A stretch of 62,336 nucleotides of DNA from the NCBI GenBank assembly GCA_002293375.1, contig DBDA01000021.1, positions 190,390-252,725 on the forward strand, read 5' to 3'. Both the position numbers and the translations under genes were made by a program. The notes under the pieces are model-generated. The model was given only the letters and a program-made list of their open reading frames with translations. It did not search any database and was not told where the DNA came from. The DNA comes from Odoribacter sp. UBA944. GTDB lineage: Bacteria > Bacteroidota > Bacteroidia > Bacteroidales > Marinifilaceae. Shown here piece after piece: positions 17,088-25,318 of this stretch (position 1 is its first letter; each line of letters starts with the position of its first letter).

Positions 17088-18023
17088 TCAGAACATCTTC
17101 ATACCGTCCAGTACGTCCATCACCCCTTTTACAGCCTTGGCAGACTCTTCCAGCAACTTTTTCTCTTCGCTGTCCAGAGAAACTTCGATCACCTTTTCAA
17201 TCCCTTTTTTACCCAACACCACGGGAACGCCCAGGTAGATGTTTTTCAGGCCATACTCTCCATTCAGCAAAGTACATACAGGGAAGACGCGCTTGGAATC
17301 CCGGACAATGGCCTCCACCATCTGGGCGGCAGCCGCACCCGGTGCATACCAGGCAGAAGTACCCATCAATTTTACCAGCTCTCCGCCCCCCACTTTGGTG
17401 CGTTCAATGATGGCGTTCAATTGGTCGGAGTCCATCAATTCCGTTACCGGGATCCCTGCCACCGTCGTGTAGCGCGGCAGCGGGACCATGGTGTCGCCGT
17501 GTCCGCCCAACAGCAGGGCCTGTATATCTTTCGGGGAAATGTTCAGCGCTTCAGCCAAAAACGCCTTGTAGCGGGCCGTATCCAAAATACCGGCCATCCC
17601 GAAAACCCGGGAGGAGTCGATCTTGGCGGCCAGATACGCACAATAGCACATCACGTCCAACGGATTGGACACAATGACGATGATCGTATCCGGCGAGTGC
17701 TTGATGATGTTTTCGGTAACGGATTTAACGATACCGGCATTGGTAGAGATCAGATCGTCGCGGCTCATGCCCGGTTTCCGGGGCAGGCCGGAGGTGATCA
17801 CCACCACATCGGATCCGGCAGTGGCGCTGTAATCATTCGTCACCCCTTTGATCCGGGTGTCGTACACATTGATCGGTGCGGTTTGCCACATGTCCAGAGA
17901 TTTCCCTTCGGCAACCCCCTCCTTGATGTCCAACAGAACAACTTCGTTGACAATGTCCTTTTGAGCGATGCAGTCGGCGCACGTAGCACCCACGTTCCCT
18001 GCTCCAACAACTGTTACTTTCAT
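17088..18023 (-). CDS. mdh: Malate dehydrogenase (LDH-like)
   Basis: A 311-residue NAD-dependent malate dehydrogenase that interconverts malate and oxaloacetate, in the reductive succinate branch of anaerobic Bacteroidales. The Rossmann loop VGAGNVGATCA is at 6-16; Asp32 after the second strand indicates NAD preference. Catalytic residues are visible: Arg82 and Arg88 on the active-site loop (SGLPRKPGMSR), Asp148, Arg151 and His175 (LGGHGDTMV). The start MKVTVVGAGN at 18023 is chosen; an in-frame upstream start at 18080 would lie in the leader hairpin. The gene has its own promoter and terminator. Confidence 0.95.
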   Translation of the reverse strand: MKVTVVGAGNVGATCADCIAQKDIVNEVVLLDIKEGVAEGKSLDMWQTAPINVYDTRIKGVTNDYSATAGSDVVVITSGLPRKPGMSRDDLISTNAGIVKSVTENIIKHSPDTIIVIVSNPLDVMCYCAYLAAKIDSSRVFGMAGILDTARYKAFLAEALNISPKDIQALLLGGHGDTMVPLPRYTTVAGIPVTELMDSDQLNAIIERTKVGGGELVKLMGTSAWYAPGAAAAQMVEAIVRDSKRVFPVCTLLNGEYGLKNIYLGVPVVLGKKGIEKVIEVSLDSEEKKLLEESAKAVKGVMDVLDGMKMF

Positions 18024-18061
18024 ACGCTTATAATTTGTTTTAATAAGAAAATTCCTGACTT

Positions 18062-18093
18062 GCGCCGGACCTGATCTCAATTTTGTCCGGCGC
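18062..18093 (-). other. 5' leader hairpin of mdh
   Basis: GCGCCGGAC at 18062-18070 and GTCCGGCGC at 18085-18093 form a perfect 9-bp stem with a 14-base loop. By the -7 box just upstream, it sits at the extreme 5' end of the mdh transcript. No T tract follows, so it is more likely an mRNA-stability or regulatory hairpin than a terminator. Confidence 0.45.
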
Positions 18094-18096
18094 CGT

Positions 18097-18104
18097 CAAA
18101 AATA
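18097..18104 (-). promoter_or_regulatory. -7 box upstream of mdh
   Basis: TATTTTTG on the minus strand, about 75 bases before the ATG. The -33 element is not clear. Confidence 0.4.
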
Positions 18105-18162
18105 GCGTTTTTTTGGAAATAGTCGCCTTGGATATAAGGAATTTTTTCTTTAATTTTAGGTA

Positions 18163-18867
18163 CTACCCTGCAAATCGTTGGAACAAAGTACCGAAGAGCG
18201 CCATTCCCACATTGATCCCGTTGAACAGCATGTGAGTGAAGATGTTGTACCAGATGTTCTTTTTCCACAAATACAACGCTCCGAACAGCAGGCCGGCAAA
18301 GATATAAGGGATCGTGGCCGTCAGGCTTCCCCGGACTTGGTAATGGATGAGGCCGAAAGCGGCGGAAGAAAGCAACAATAAGATGCATAGAAGGATTTTA
18401 TGCGTCGAATGTTTGAACATGAACAGGTATCGGAACACGATCTCCTCCGTAACGGACGAGAGCAGGGGAACCAACATGGCGATGAGCGTTAAGATAAAGG
18501 TGTACAGCGGGAGGTTCCGGATATCGTTCGTCTCTTCGGGAGACGCTGCCGTCCCGACAACAGACGCTTCCGCTCCGTGGTGTCCCATTTGGTTACGGAC
18601 GAAAGTAATGAGGCAGGTAACAACAATAAAACCGCCGACGATAAAGAGCCATTTGCTCCATTTTTGTCGCCTGAAATCTTTCCAATCGGTAGCCAACACC
18701 CCTTTGTAAGCATACAAAACGATAAATGCGTTGAGCAAAATGACCGCCAGGCGAACGGTCAGTGAGCCACTCTCTGAGAGGTGCAGCCGGTCTATGCCAT
18801 AAAATTGAACCGCAAGCAGTGCGAAATACAGGACGAGGACGAGGAGGTCTTTTTTTGAAAAATTCAT
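18163..18867 (-). CDS. CPBP-family intramembrane metalloprotease
   Basis: A 234-residue polytopic membrane protein of the CPBP/CAAX-protease (ABI) family. About six to seven hydrophobic segments are visible. The glutamate motif EEIVFR (Glu141, Glu142, Arg146) and the histidines His175 (FGLIHY) and His212 (NIFTHMLFN) that bind the metal are all present, so it should be active. Substrates of bacterial members are largely unknown; some act in peptide maturation or immunity to bacteriocins. The gene begins about 68 bases downstream (minus strand) of the 326-bp repeat copy A, so its promoter region abuts the repeat. The start MNFSKKDLLV is the natural one. Confidence 0.85.
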   Translation of the reverse strand: MNFSKKDLLVLVLYFALLAVQFYGIDRLHLSESGSLTVRLAVILLNAFIVLYAYKGVLATDWKDFRRQKWSKWLFIVGGFIVVTCLITFVRNQMGHHGAEASVVGTAASPEETNDIRNLPLYTFILTLIAMLVPLLSSVTEEIVFRYLFMFKHSTHKILLCILLLLSSAAFGLIHYQVRGSLTATIPYIFAGLLFGALYLWKKNIWYNIFTHMLFNGINVGMALFGTLFQRFAG

Positions 18868-18934
18868 CTTGAACAGATTAATAAATAGTTGTTTGGGATG
18901 TATATACGAAGATGCGCCGCATTTGTTTAAACAG

Positions 18935-19260
18935 ACTCCACCCCCAACTTTTCACAAGCACCCCCAAAAAAAACACCCCTCCCCCTTCCGAAAATAAAAT
19001 AAATCCCCTAAATTGCATCCAAACAACATTCCGGGAAACAATCTCAAACAAACGACAAAACATGTTCTCCGAAAAAATACCACACAAATCCTCCACCTGT
19101 ATACGCTGCCATTTCGGAGCTAAAAGAGGTACTTCCAAAGCATATCCTACAAAAAACGCCACGGTATTATAACACTCTACGGACAGTTTATGGATGCTCT
19201 ACGGACGGTCTATCGACGGTCTACTAAAGGCTGACTAAAGGCCAAACAAAGGCCAAAAGG
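18935..19260 (-). repeat. 326-bp dispersed repeat, copy A
   Basis: This stretch is about 90% identical (by eye, with small indels) to the reverse complement of 58885-59211, from ACTCCACCCC at one end to GGCCAAAAGG at the other. The outer third carries short internal repeats (CTCTACGGAC, GGTCTA, CTAAAGGC). Frames of 60-90 codons run through both copies, but in the shared 60-codon part about 12 base changes cause about 10 amino-acid changes, which argues against coding. In both copies the ACTCCA end lies just upstream of a gene start. Confidence 0.85.
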
Positions 19261-19346
19261 AGAGAATGCCCCAGCTACCTCTTCCAAGTTTATATAAACA
19301 GACTCTTAATATTTTATCAGATTCATAACCGTGTGGAATAAGTTTG

Positions 19347-19354
19347 TATTTTTG
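19347..19354 (+). promoter_or_regulatory. -7 box upstream of ddl
   Basis: TATTTTTG on the plus strand, 40 bases before the ddl ATG. No matching -33 TTTG at the usual spacing. Confidence 0.4.
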
Positions 19355-19394
19355 GGGGCGAAAAAAAGGATTGGTATCGATAAAAAAACAGGCG

Positions 19395-20369
19395 ATGAAG
19401 AAAACGGTTGTGGTGATAGCGGGAGGAAACTCCTCCGAATTTGAGGTCTCGGTGAAGTCGGGGAACCATATATACGCGGAAATAGACGGAGAAAAATTCG
19501 ATAAATACCTCATGCTTCTACGGGGCAGGGAATGGACAATCGAAGCCGGCGGAGAACGTATTCCGGTGGACAAGAACGACTTCTCCTTTCTGTACGAAGG
19601 AGCGAGGAAACAGATCGATTATGCCTATATTACCATTCACGGCAATCCGGGCGAGAACGGCCTGTTACAGGGCTATCTGGACATGATGGGCGTACCGTAC
19701 TCCACGTGTGGCGCGTTGGGCGAGGCGATGACATTTGACAAATACACTTGCACCAACTACCTGCGGGGCTTCGGTATCCCGGTGACCAACCCGGTGCTTC
19801 TGCTGAAAGGCAAATCGTACGATCCGGAGGCGGTCATAGAGGCTGTCGGGCTTCCCTGCTTCGTCAAGCCGAATGCGGAAGGTTCCAGTTTCGGAGTGTC
19901 GAAAGTAAAGGGCAGGGAAGAGTTTGGTCCGGCCCTGGAGATGGCTTTTGAAAAGTGCGACGAGGTACTGGTGGAGGCTTTTATCGACGGCCGGGAATTC
20001 ACATGCGGGTTATACCGGGTAGGAGAGAAGAAAGTGATCTTTCCCGTTGCGGAGGTCGTACCCAAAAAAGAATTTTTTGATTTTGAGGCCAAATACGACG
20101 CCAGCATGTCGGAAGAGATCATTCCGGGCCGCTTTTCCGAAGAGGTGACAGAGAAGATCCGGGACATGGCTTCAGAGATCTACGACATATTGCGGTGCCG
20201 GGGCATCATCCGCATCGACGGATTTGTAGTCGGGACAGAGGTCGTAATGCTGGAGGTGAATACAACGCCGGGCATGACGGCCAACAGTTTTATCCCCAAA
20301 ATGGTGCAGGCAGCCGGCCTTCGCCTGCGCGACATCCTCACCGAAATCATTGATTCGAAGGGGAAATAA
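19395..20369 (+). CDS. ddl: D-alanine--D-alanine ligase
   Basis: A 324-residue ATP-grasp enzyme that joins two D-alanines for the peptidoglycan stem peptide. The N-terminal domain begins MKKTVVVIAGGNSSEFEVS, an elaborated form of the usual GG-xS-E-xxVS motif. The ATP-grasp core is shown by LPCFVKPNAEGSSFGVSKV (about 155-173) and the metal/product loop IIRIDGFV ... MLEVNTTPGMTANS near 270-300. The ATG at 19395 is chosen over one 17 codons upstream that overlaps the -7 box. The gene stands alone on the plus strand and ends beside a terminator shared with the convergent tRNA-Arg gene. Confidence 0.94.
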   Translation: MKKTVVVIAGGNSSEFEVSVKSGNHIYAEIDGEKFDKYLMLLRGREWTIEAGGERIPVDKNDFSFLYEGARKQIDYAYITIHGNPGENGLLQGYLDMMGVPYSTCGALGEAMTFDKYTCTNYLRGFGIPVTNPVLLLKGKSYDPEAVIEAVGLPCFVKPNAEGSSFGVSKVKGREEFGPALEMAFEKCDEVLVEAFIDGREFTCGLYRVGEKKVIFPVAEVVPKKEFFDFEAKYDASMSEEIIPGRFSEEVTEKIRDMASEIYDILRCRGIIRIDGFVVGTEVVMLEVNTTPGMTANSFIPKMVQAAGLRLRDILTEIIDSKGK

Positions 20370-20392
20370 AAAAAGATGGAAAATTCCATCTT
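20369..20392 (-). terminator. Terminator between ddl and tRNA-Arg
   Basis: GATGGAA and TTCCATC form a hairpin; read on the minus strand it is followed by TTTTTTT, a good terminator for tRNA-Arg. On the plus strand only TTTT follows, so it may act on ddl more weakly. Confidence 0.7.
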
Positions 20393-20393
20393 T

Positions 20394-20469
20394 TGGTGAA
20401 CTCGGCGGGAGTCGAACCCACAACCTCTTGGGCCGTAACCAAGTGCTCTATCCATTAAGCTACGAGTCC
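20394..20469 (-). tRNA. tRNA-Arg (anticodon ACG)
   Basis: A 76-nt cloverleaf. Acceptor GGACTCG pairs with CGAGTTC, anticodon stem CTTGG/CCAAG encloses loop TTACGGC with anticodon ACG, and the T arm reads GTTCGACTC. The 3' CCA is encoded. Promoter and terminator are both visible. Confidence 0.96.
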
Positions 20470-20497
20470 GTAATCTTACATTACTTGAAAAGCGGTG

Positions 20498-20529
20498 CAA
20501 AGATAGAGAAGGAAATTGAGGCGTGCAAA
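20498..20529 (-). promoter_or_regulatory. Promoter of tRNA-Arg
   Basis: Minus strand: TTTG at 20529-20526, 20 bases, then TATCTTTG at 20505-20498, about 30 bases before the mature tRNA 5' end. Confidence 0.7.
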
Positions 20530-20583
20530 GATTTTGTCGGTTTTTTTATCGTGAACCTTGCGATCAAATCAAATTCTCCGTTT

Positions 20584-20615
20584 TTTGCCACTGTTGTCCG
20601 AAAATAGTATCTTTG
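20584..20615 (+). promoter_or_regulatory. Promoter of the DUF6913-like gene and dapA
   Basis: TTTG at 20584-20587, a 20-base gap, then TATCTTTG at 20608-20615. The start codon is at 20634, giving a leader of about 15 bases. Confidence 0.7.
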
Positions 20616-20633
20616 CCGACTAAGCTGACAGGT

Positions 20634-21155
20634 ATGAAGAAAATTCTGAAAAGCATCATACACCGGATAGCCTCGGATTCATTGAAACGGAGAGCAGCCG
20701 GTGTAGAGCGGACAAAGACGTATCAGAAATTGGAAAAGATACACACCGGCTTGGTATTTTGGGTCGGAGATCCGGAGGAGCAGCAATGGTTGAAAGAGAT
20801 CGCCGGCAAATGGCCGGGGATTACCATGGACAAACTCTGTTTCCTTCCTGCCGCCAACAAAGACATTCCGACGAATGCAATTACCTGTGTAACGGAAGAG
20901 GATCTCAGCTTTAGCGGCAGGATCGTGAACGAAGAACTGCTCCGGATCATGAATACCCCGTACGACCTGCTGTTAGACCTGACCAACCAGTCCAATCCGC
21001 TGATCGACTACATCCTGAAAGGATCGCTGGCAAAGTGCAAAGTCGGAGTGCCAAAAGAGCATTTCGAAGCGGATGTGATGATCGATGGAGCATCCGGACC
21101 GTTGGATTTTATCGGCAAAGCGGCGAAGATTTTTTCAGAACTAAAAGAGGCATAA
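20634..21155 (+). CDS. DUF6913-like hypothetical protein
   Basis: A 173-residue soluble protein with a basic N terminus (MKKILKSIIHRIASDSLKRR) and a C-terminal half containing YDLLLDLTNQSNPLIDYIL followed by KCKVGVPKEHFEADVMIDG. This pattern resembles a conserved Bacteroidota family of unknown function (DUF6913); I assign no function. The start at 20634 fits the promoter just upstream. The dapA start lies 12 bases after its stop, so the two are co-transcribed. The same small protein beside dapA in other genomes would suggest a link to the diaminopimelate pathway or cell envelope, but I cannot test that here. Confidence 0.65.
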   Translation: MKKILKSIIHRIASDSLKRRAAGVERTKTYQKLEKIHTGLVFWVGDPEEQQWLKEIAGKWPGITMDKLCFLPAANKDIPTNAITCVTEEDLSFSGRIVNEELLRIMNTPYDLLLDLTNQSNPLIDYILKGSLAKCKVGVPKEHFEADVMIDGASGPLDFIGKAAKIFSELKEA

Positions 21156-21167
21156 AAATAAGAACAG

Positions 21168-22052
21168 ATGAACAGGTTTACAGGAACAGGGGTTGCTTTG
21201 GTCACTCCTTTTAGTCCGGATGGTGAAATAGACGAACTTTCTTTGCGAAAATTGGTTAACAGTGTCATTGCCGGCGGAGTGGATTATTTGGTGGCGTTGG
21301 GGACAACCTCCGAATCGGCTACGCTTTCCGAAAAAGAGCGGGAAGAGGTGGTGCGGATTATCCTGGAAGAAAACAACGGGCGCTTGCCCGTCATGATAGG
21401 GTTTGGCGGGAACAATACCCGCGAACTCTCGGAAAAGATCCGGAAATTTCCCTACATCCGGGAGTGCAGCGCCATCCTGAGCGTTGTTCCGTATTACAAC
21501 AAACCGACCCAGGAAGGGCTGTACCGCCACTTTATGCACGTTGGCGAGAACGCCCCGTTACCGGTATTCCTCTACAACGTGCCGGGACGCACCGGCATGA
21601 ACATGGAGGCGGGGACCGTTATCCGCCTGGCAAAAGATTGTTCCAACATCATCGGCTTGAAAGAAGCTGCGGGATCGCTTGAGCAGGCGACGGATATTAT
21701 CCGGGCGGTTCCGGCGCATTTTACCGTGGTGTCCGGAGATGACGGCCTGACACTTCCCTTGATGTCCATAGGGGCGCAGGGGGTCATTGCCGTAGTGGCC
21801 AACGCCTGCCCCAAGGAGTTCTCCGATTTGGTGCGTTTTGCGGCCGGTGGCGATTTTAAGTCGGCAGCCGTAATTCACTACCGGTTGGCCCCATTGTACA
21901 AGGCCCTCTTTGCAGAGGGGAACCCGGCCGGCATCAAGGCGGCGTTGCACATCCGCGGTATCATAGCCGGCGCATCAGTACGCCTTCCATTGGTTCCGGC
22001 CAGCGATGCCTTATACTCCCACCTGCAAGAGTGCCTTTTAGAGTCTGTCTAA
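21168..22052 (+). CDS. dapA: 4-hydroxy-tetrahydrodipicolinate synthase
   Basis: A 294-residue cytosolic TIM-barrel lyase that condenses pyruvate with aspartate semialdehyde, the first committed step to diaminopimelate and lysine. Family marks are GTGVALVTPF at the N terminus, ALGTTSESATLSEKE near residue 45, the YNVPGRTGMNM segment with the catalytic Tyr near 135-145, and the Schiff-base Lys in GLKEAAG near 165. Length is typical. It is the second gene after the DUF6913-like gene and is closed by a terminator that overlaps its stop. Together with lysC and lysA elsewhere in the window it completes much of the lysine branch. Confidence 0.96.
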   Translation: MNRFTGTGVALVTPFSPDGEIDELSLRKLVNSVIAGGVDYLVALGTTSESATLSEKEREEVVRIILEENNGRLPVMIGFGGNNTRELSEKIRKFPYIRECSAILSVVPYYNKPTQEGLYRHFMHVGENAPLPVFLYNVPGRTGMNMEAGTVIRLAKDCSNIIGLKEAAGSLEQATDIIRAVPAHFTVVSGDDGLTLPLMSIGAQGVIAVVANACPKEFSDLVRFAAGGDFKSAAVIHYRLAPLYKALFAEGNPAGIKAALHIRGIIAGASVRLPLVPASDALYSHLQECLLESV

Positions 22053-22076
22053 TATCACCTTAGACAAACTTTTTTT
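22046..22076 (+). terminator. Terminator after dapA
   Basis: TGTCTAA at 22046-22052 pairs with TTAGACA at 22060-22066 around a 7-base loop, followed by seven T. The left arm includes the dapA stop codon. Confidence 0.75.
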
Positions 22077-22107
22077 ATTCCCAAGAAGTGCTTTGGGGAC
22101 ATCTTCT

Positions 22108-23613
22108 TTAGTCAATGTATCCGGGACGCATCCGGTTGATCCGCTGCCGGCGTTTGATCCGGAAGCGGATCGCTGCAACAGAGATTACAATAACTAACGG
22201 CAAAAGAAAATTCAGGTACTTTAGGAACGCACGGACATACGCATCCGTCGGTTCAAGCGACCGGAAAGTGGTAAACTTGTTTCGCAGTGCGATCAATCCG
22301 GAATTGTCCGCCAGCCATTCGATAGAGTTCACGGCAAAATTGACATTGTCGGGACTGAGCGGATGGGTATACAAACCAATGTCGTTCAGCAGGAAATCGG
22401 CATCCGTGATGGCGACGATGGCACTGTGGTTGTCTTCGTTGGTCAGCAAAGCTGCAACAATGCTGCGAGGCTTGTTGAAATCCCGGCGCATCCATTGTTT
22501 GTTCAGGTCAAAAAAGAGGGGGGCCTGCTGTCTGCCGGCAATGGAAGAGGTGGTGGCCAACGGGGTGAAGATATAAGTTGTGTTGGTTTTGACCTGCCGG
22601 ATACTGCTGGCAAACGGCAGCAGAATAGCTTTTAGTCCATGGGTAATGGTGTGTTTGCTGAAATGGGTGATCACCGGCAGATAGGGAAAACTGATCGCTC
22701 CGCCGGAATAGGGATAGTTTTTGTGCAAATTCAGCGGAATGGAGCCGCAGTTGTTGTCGATGACAAAATCGTACCGGATCTTTAACCCTTTCTCTTCCAG
22801 AAAATCCTCTATACCGGTCGCATTGATAAAGCCGGTATTTTGATTTCTGTTCAATTGGCCGACGGCATGGTTCAAAGCGATAAACAGGCGTCCTCCGCGG
22901 CTCAGGTAATCGTCTAACATTTTTCGCTCGCGCAGGGAAAAGGTATCTTTGGGAGCAATAATACAGAGTACATTAAAGTGATTCAGGTCGTTGTACCGGT
23001 TCAGGTCTACAAGGGAGATGTCCGTCAGTTGGGAGAGTTCATTGATCAGTTGCGGCATCTCCCCCAGGATCGCTTCCCGGTGCCCCTGTATCAATCCGAT
23101 ATGCGGCTTAACAGTATCGGCGGCCAACTTCAACAGGCAGGTGATCTCGTATTCCAACGGGGTCCGGTTGTTGATAAAAGGGATCGTGTACCGTTTGTTC
23201 CCGATCAGAAAAGAGGCTCCCAGGTAGATATTCTGGACTTTTTCAAAATCCCGTTCACTGATCTCGATCAGCATCGGCTGAATCCCCGCCGCAATGGCTT
23301 TCTGGCTTTTCAGGTCATCATCCGGAAAGATCGTATTGATCGTAAAATTTGCCCGGCTGAAAGATTTATACTCTTTCAGGAGATAGATAAACTCTTGGGC
23401 CAACTTGTTCAGCTCCTGCGGCAGATTCTGTGTCACATAAAAATCGACCGTGACGGGAAGCGTGTTGGTCCGGACCATCTGTTTGCTGACCGGACTGAGA
23501 GAATACCGTTCGTTGGCGGTAAAATCCAACCGGAGAAACAGGAACACCGATAACACATTCACCGCAACGATGCCCAGCGTTATGTACAGGATATGGCCGA
23601 TCTCTTTCTTCAT
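22108..23613 (-). CDS. GldG-like ABC-type auxiliary membrane protein
   Basis: A 501-residue protein with one N-terminal hydrophobic segment (about 8-28), a long extracytoplasmic region, and one C-terminal segment (about 462-482) followed by a basic tail. It matches the GldG / IFT52-like ABC-type uncharacterised family, with elements such as SLSPVSKQMV near residue 38 and LSRGGRLFIALN near 230 in a GATase-like fold. It is the last gene of an ATPase-permease-GldG set, with gaps of 9 and 5 bases. In gliding flavobacteria the homologues form a transporter linked to motility; in non-gliding Bacteroidales the role is unknown, probably envelope-related. Confidence 0.82.
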   Translation of the reverse strand: MKKEIGHILYITLGIVAVNVLSVFLFLRLDFTANERYSLSPVSKQMVRTNTLPVTVDFYVTQNLPQELNKLAQEFIYLLKEYKSFSRANFTINTIFPDDDLKSQKAIAAGIQPMLIEISERDFEKVQNIYLGASFLIGNKRYTIPFINNRTPLEYEITCLLKLAADTVKPHIGLIQGHREAILGEMPQLINELSQLTDISLVDLNRYNDLNHFNVLCIIAPKDTFSLRERKMLDDYLSRGGRLFIALNHAVGQLNRNQNTGFINATGIEDFLEEKGLKIRYDFVIDNNCGSIPLNLHKNYPYSGGAISFPYLPVITHFSKHTITHGLKAILLPFASSIRQVKTNTTYIFTPLATTSSIAGRQQAPLFFDLNKQWMRRDFNKPRSIVAALLTNEDNHSAIVAITDADFLLNDIGLYTHPLSPDNVNFAVNSIEWLADNSGLIALRNKFTTFRSLEPTDAYVRAFLKYLNFLLPLVIVISVAAIRFRIKRRQRINRMRPGYID

Positions 23614-23622
23614 ACCATTTTG

Positions 23623-24345
23623 TTAATACCTGTATTTGTTGACATACAATCTGGCCAAAGCCAGAAACAGGACGATCACCGACAGGAAATAGAGTACGTC
23701 CCGAGTATCGAGCACCCCTCTGTTCAGGGATTCGAAATGTTCGGACAGGGAGAGAAAGCCGAACAGGTCGGCTACCGGGCCAAAATGGATCTGGCTTGCC
23801 AGAAGCCCGAACAACACCTGAAAACAGAGGCCGGTTCCCAAACTGATAAAAAAAGCGGAGATGGAGGTTTTGGCGGCGGAAGAGGCAAACAGGCCGATGC
23901 TGATGTAGCAGGCGCTTGTCAGGATCAGTCCGAAATAACCGAGCAAGACAGCTCCGTGGTCCATCGCTCCCAGCCCCATCAAGGTAAAATAGTACGGGAG
24001 CGTCAGGAGCAATGCGATCCCGACAATGATCAACTGCGAACAGAATTTCCCGGCTAATAATTGAGACGTAGTGACCGGCTTGGTAAGCAACAGCTCCAGC
24101 GTCCCGTTCTTTTTTTCGTCAGCGACGGATTTCATGGCCAACGCATGGATGATAAAAAAGGCGATCCAGTTGATAACCGTAAAAAAAGGGGTCATATCGG
24201 CCTGTCCGAGTACGAATACATTATCGGGAGATAGCCAGCAGGCAAATCCGCAGACACAGAAAAAGAGCAGATAACCGGTGTAGATCGCCCACGAATTAAA
24301 GGCGTTTTCCAGCTCTTTGCGAATCAATATGCCGATTGTTCTCAT
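23623..24345 (-). CDS. GldF-like ABC transporter permease
   Basis: A 240-residue membrane protein with about six hydrophobic segments, of the ABC-2 permease type. Family features include the N-terminal GILIRKELENAFNSW and the cytosolic loop MKSVADEKKNGTLELLLTKP before the second segment, which is the usual contact with the ATPase. It follows the ATPase gene by 5 bases and precedes the GldG-like gene by 9, so the three products should form one complex. The direction and cargo of transport are not known. Confidence 0.85.
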   Translation of the reverse strand: MRTIGILIRKELENAFNSWAIYTGYLLFFCVCGFACWLSPDNVFVLGQADMTPFFTVINWIAFFIIHALAMKSVADEKKNGTLELLLTKPVTTSQLLAGKFCSQLIIVGIALLLTLPYYFTLMGLGAMDHGAVLLGYFGLILTSACYISIGLFASSAAKTSISAFFISLGTGLCFQVLFGLLASQIHFGPVADLFGFLSLSEHFESLNRGVLDTRDVLYFLSVIVLFLALARLYVNKYRY

Positions 24346-24350
24346 TGTGA

Positions 24351-25274
24351 TTAGGAAGATTGGGTTACCTGCCGGAAAATATCTTCCAATCGTTCCTCTA
24401 TGGGAACCAACTCCTTGATATACCAGCCGTTTGCTTCACAGAGTTGAAAAATATCTTTTTCGACCGGAGCGTTCCTGCCGGCCTGTATCCGGAAACTGTT
24501 CTCTTCCGTGATCTCCACATCATCCACATCAGGAATCCCGGCCAGCAGATCGAAAACCGCTTTTGTGTTCCCGCCTTCAACCACCAATCGCAACAACTTC
24601 TCCGTATAGGTCCGTCGCAACTCCGCCGAAGTACCGTCCGCAGCAATTTTGCCTTTGTGAATGATCAGTACGCGGTTGCAGGTGGCCTCCACCTGCGTCA
24701 GGAGATGAGAACTGAAAATAATGGTCTTTTCCCGTCCGATCATCCGGATCATCTCCCGGATCTCTACGATCTGGTTCGGGTCTAAACCGGTAGTCGGTTC
24801 GTCCAAAAGGACCACTTCGGGGTCGTGGATCAGGGCCTGCGCCAATCCGACCCGCTGCTTGTATCCTTTGGAGAGTTCCCGGATGTTCTTGTATTTCTCT
24901 TTTTCCAAACCGCACAGCCGGAGCATGTCCAAAATACGGGCTGTGATCTTGTAGCGCGGAATGTTGTGTATCCGGGCGATGAAGTGCAGGAAATCGATCA
25001 CATTCATCTCGTCATAAAGCGGATTGTGTTCGGGCAGGTATCCGATGTGCTGCCTGATGCGCGCTGCGTGCTTCCGGACAGAGTATTGACCGACCTGTAC
25101 ATTCCCGGCATCCGGAAAGAGAAAACAACTGATGATCTTCATGGTGGTCGTTTTTCCGGCGCCGTTTGGCCCGAGAAAGCCCAGTATCTCTCCTCTCTTT
25201 ACCTGGAAAGAGAGGGAGTCGATCGCTTTTTGCGATCCGAACGACTTGGAGAGATTTTCAACGACAATATCCAT
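24351..25274 (-). CDS. GldA-like ABC transporter ATP-binding protein
   Basis: A 307-residue cytosolic ATPase that powers the adjacent permease. Walker A GPNGAGKTT is at about 35-43, the signature LSKGYKQRVGLAQAL at about 134-148, Walker B VVLLDEPTTGLDP at about 154-166 and the switch His in FSSHLL near 189. A C-terminal extension of about 90 residues with GldA-type DUF4162 character follows. The gene begins 44 bases downstream of the LacI regulator gene, and the compact layout suggests they share a transcript. Confidence 0.88.
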   Translation of the reverse strand: MDIVVENLSKSFGSQKAIDSLSFQVKRGEILGFLGPNGAGKTTTMKIISCFLFPDAGNVQVGQYSVRKHAARIRQHIGYLPEHNPLYDEMNVIDFLHFIARIHNIPRYKITARILDMLRLCGLEKEKYKNIRELSKGYKQRVGLAQALIHDPEVVLLDEPTTGLDPNQIVEIREMIRMIGREKTIIFSSHLLTQVEATCNRVLIIHKGKIAADGTSAELRRTYTEKLLRLVVEGGNTKAVFDLLAGIPDVDDVEITEENSFRIQAGRNAPVEKDIFQLCEANGWYIKELVPIEERLEDIFRQVTQSS

Positions 25275-25318
25275 GGTTCATTCTGATATATTTCCCGTTT
25301 CGGAGCAGAAAGATCCGT

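Noticed and set aside
18878..19162. A 94-codon frame conserved in both copies of the 326-bp repeat
   Set aside because: In the shared part nearly every base difference changes an amino acid, and the frames diverge after an indel, so no coding constraint is visible.
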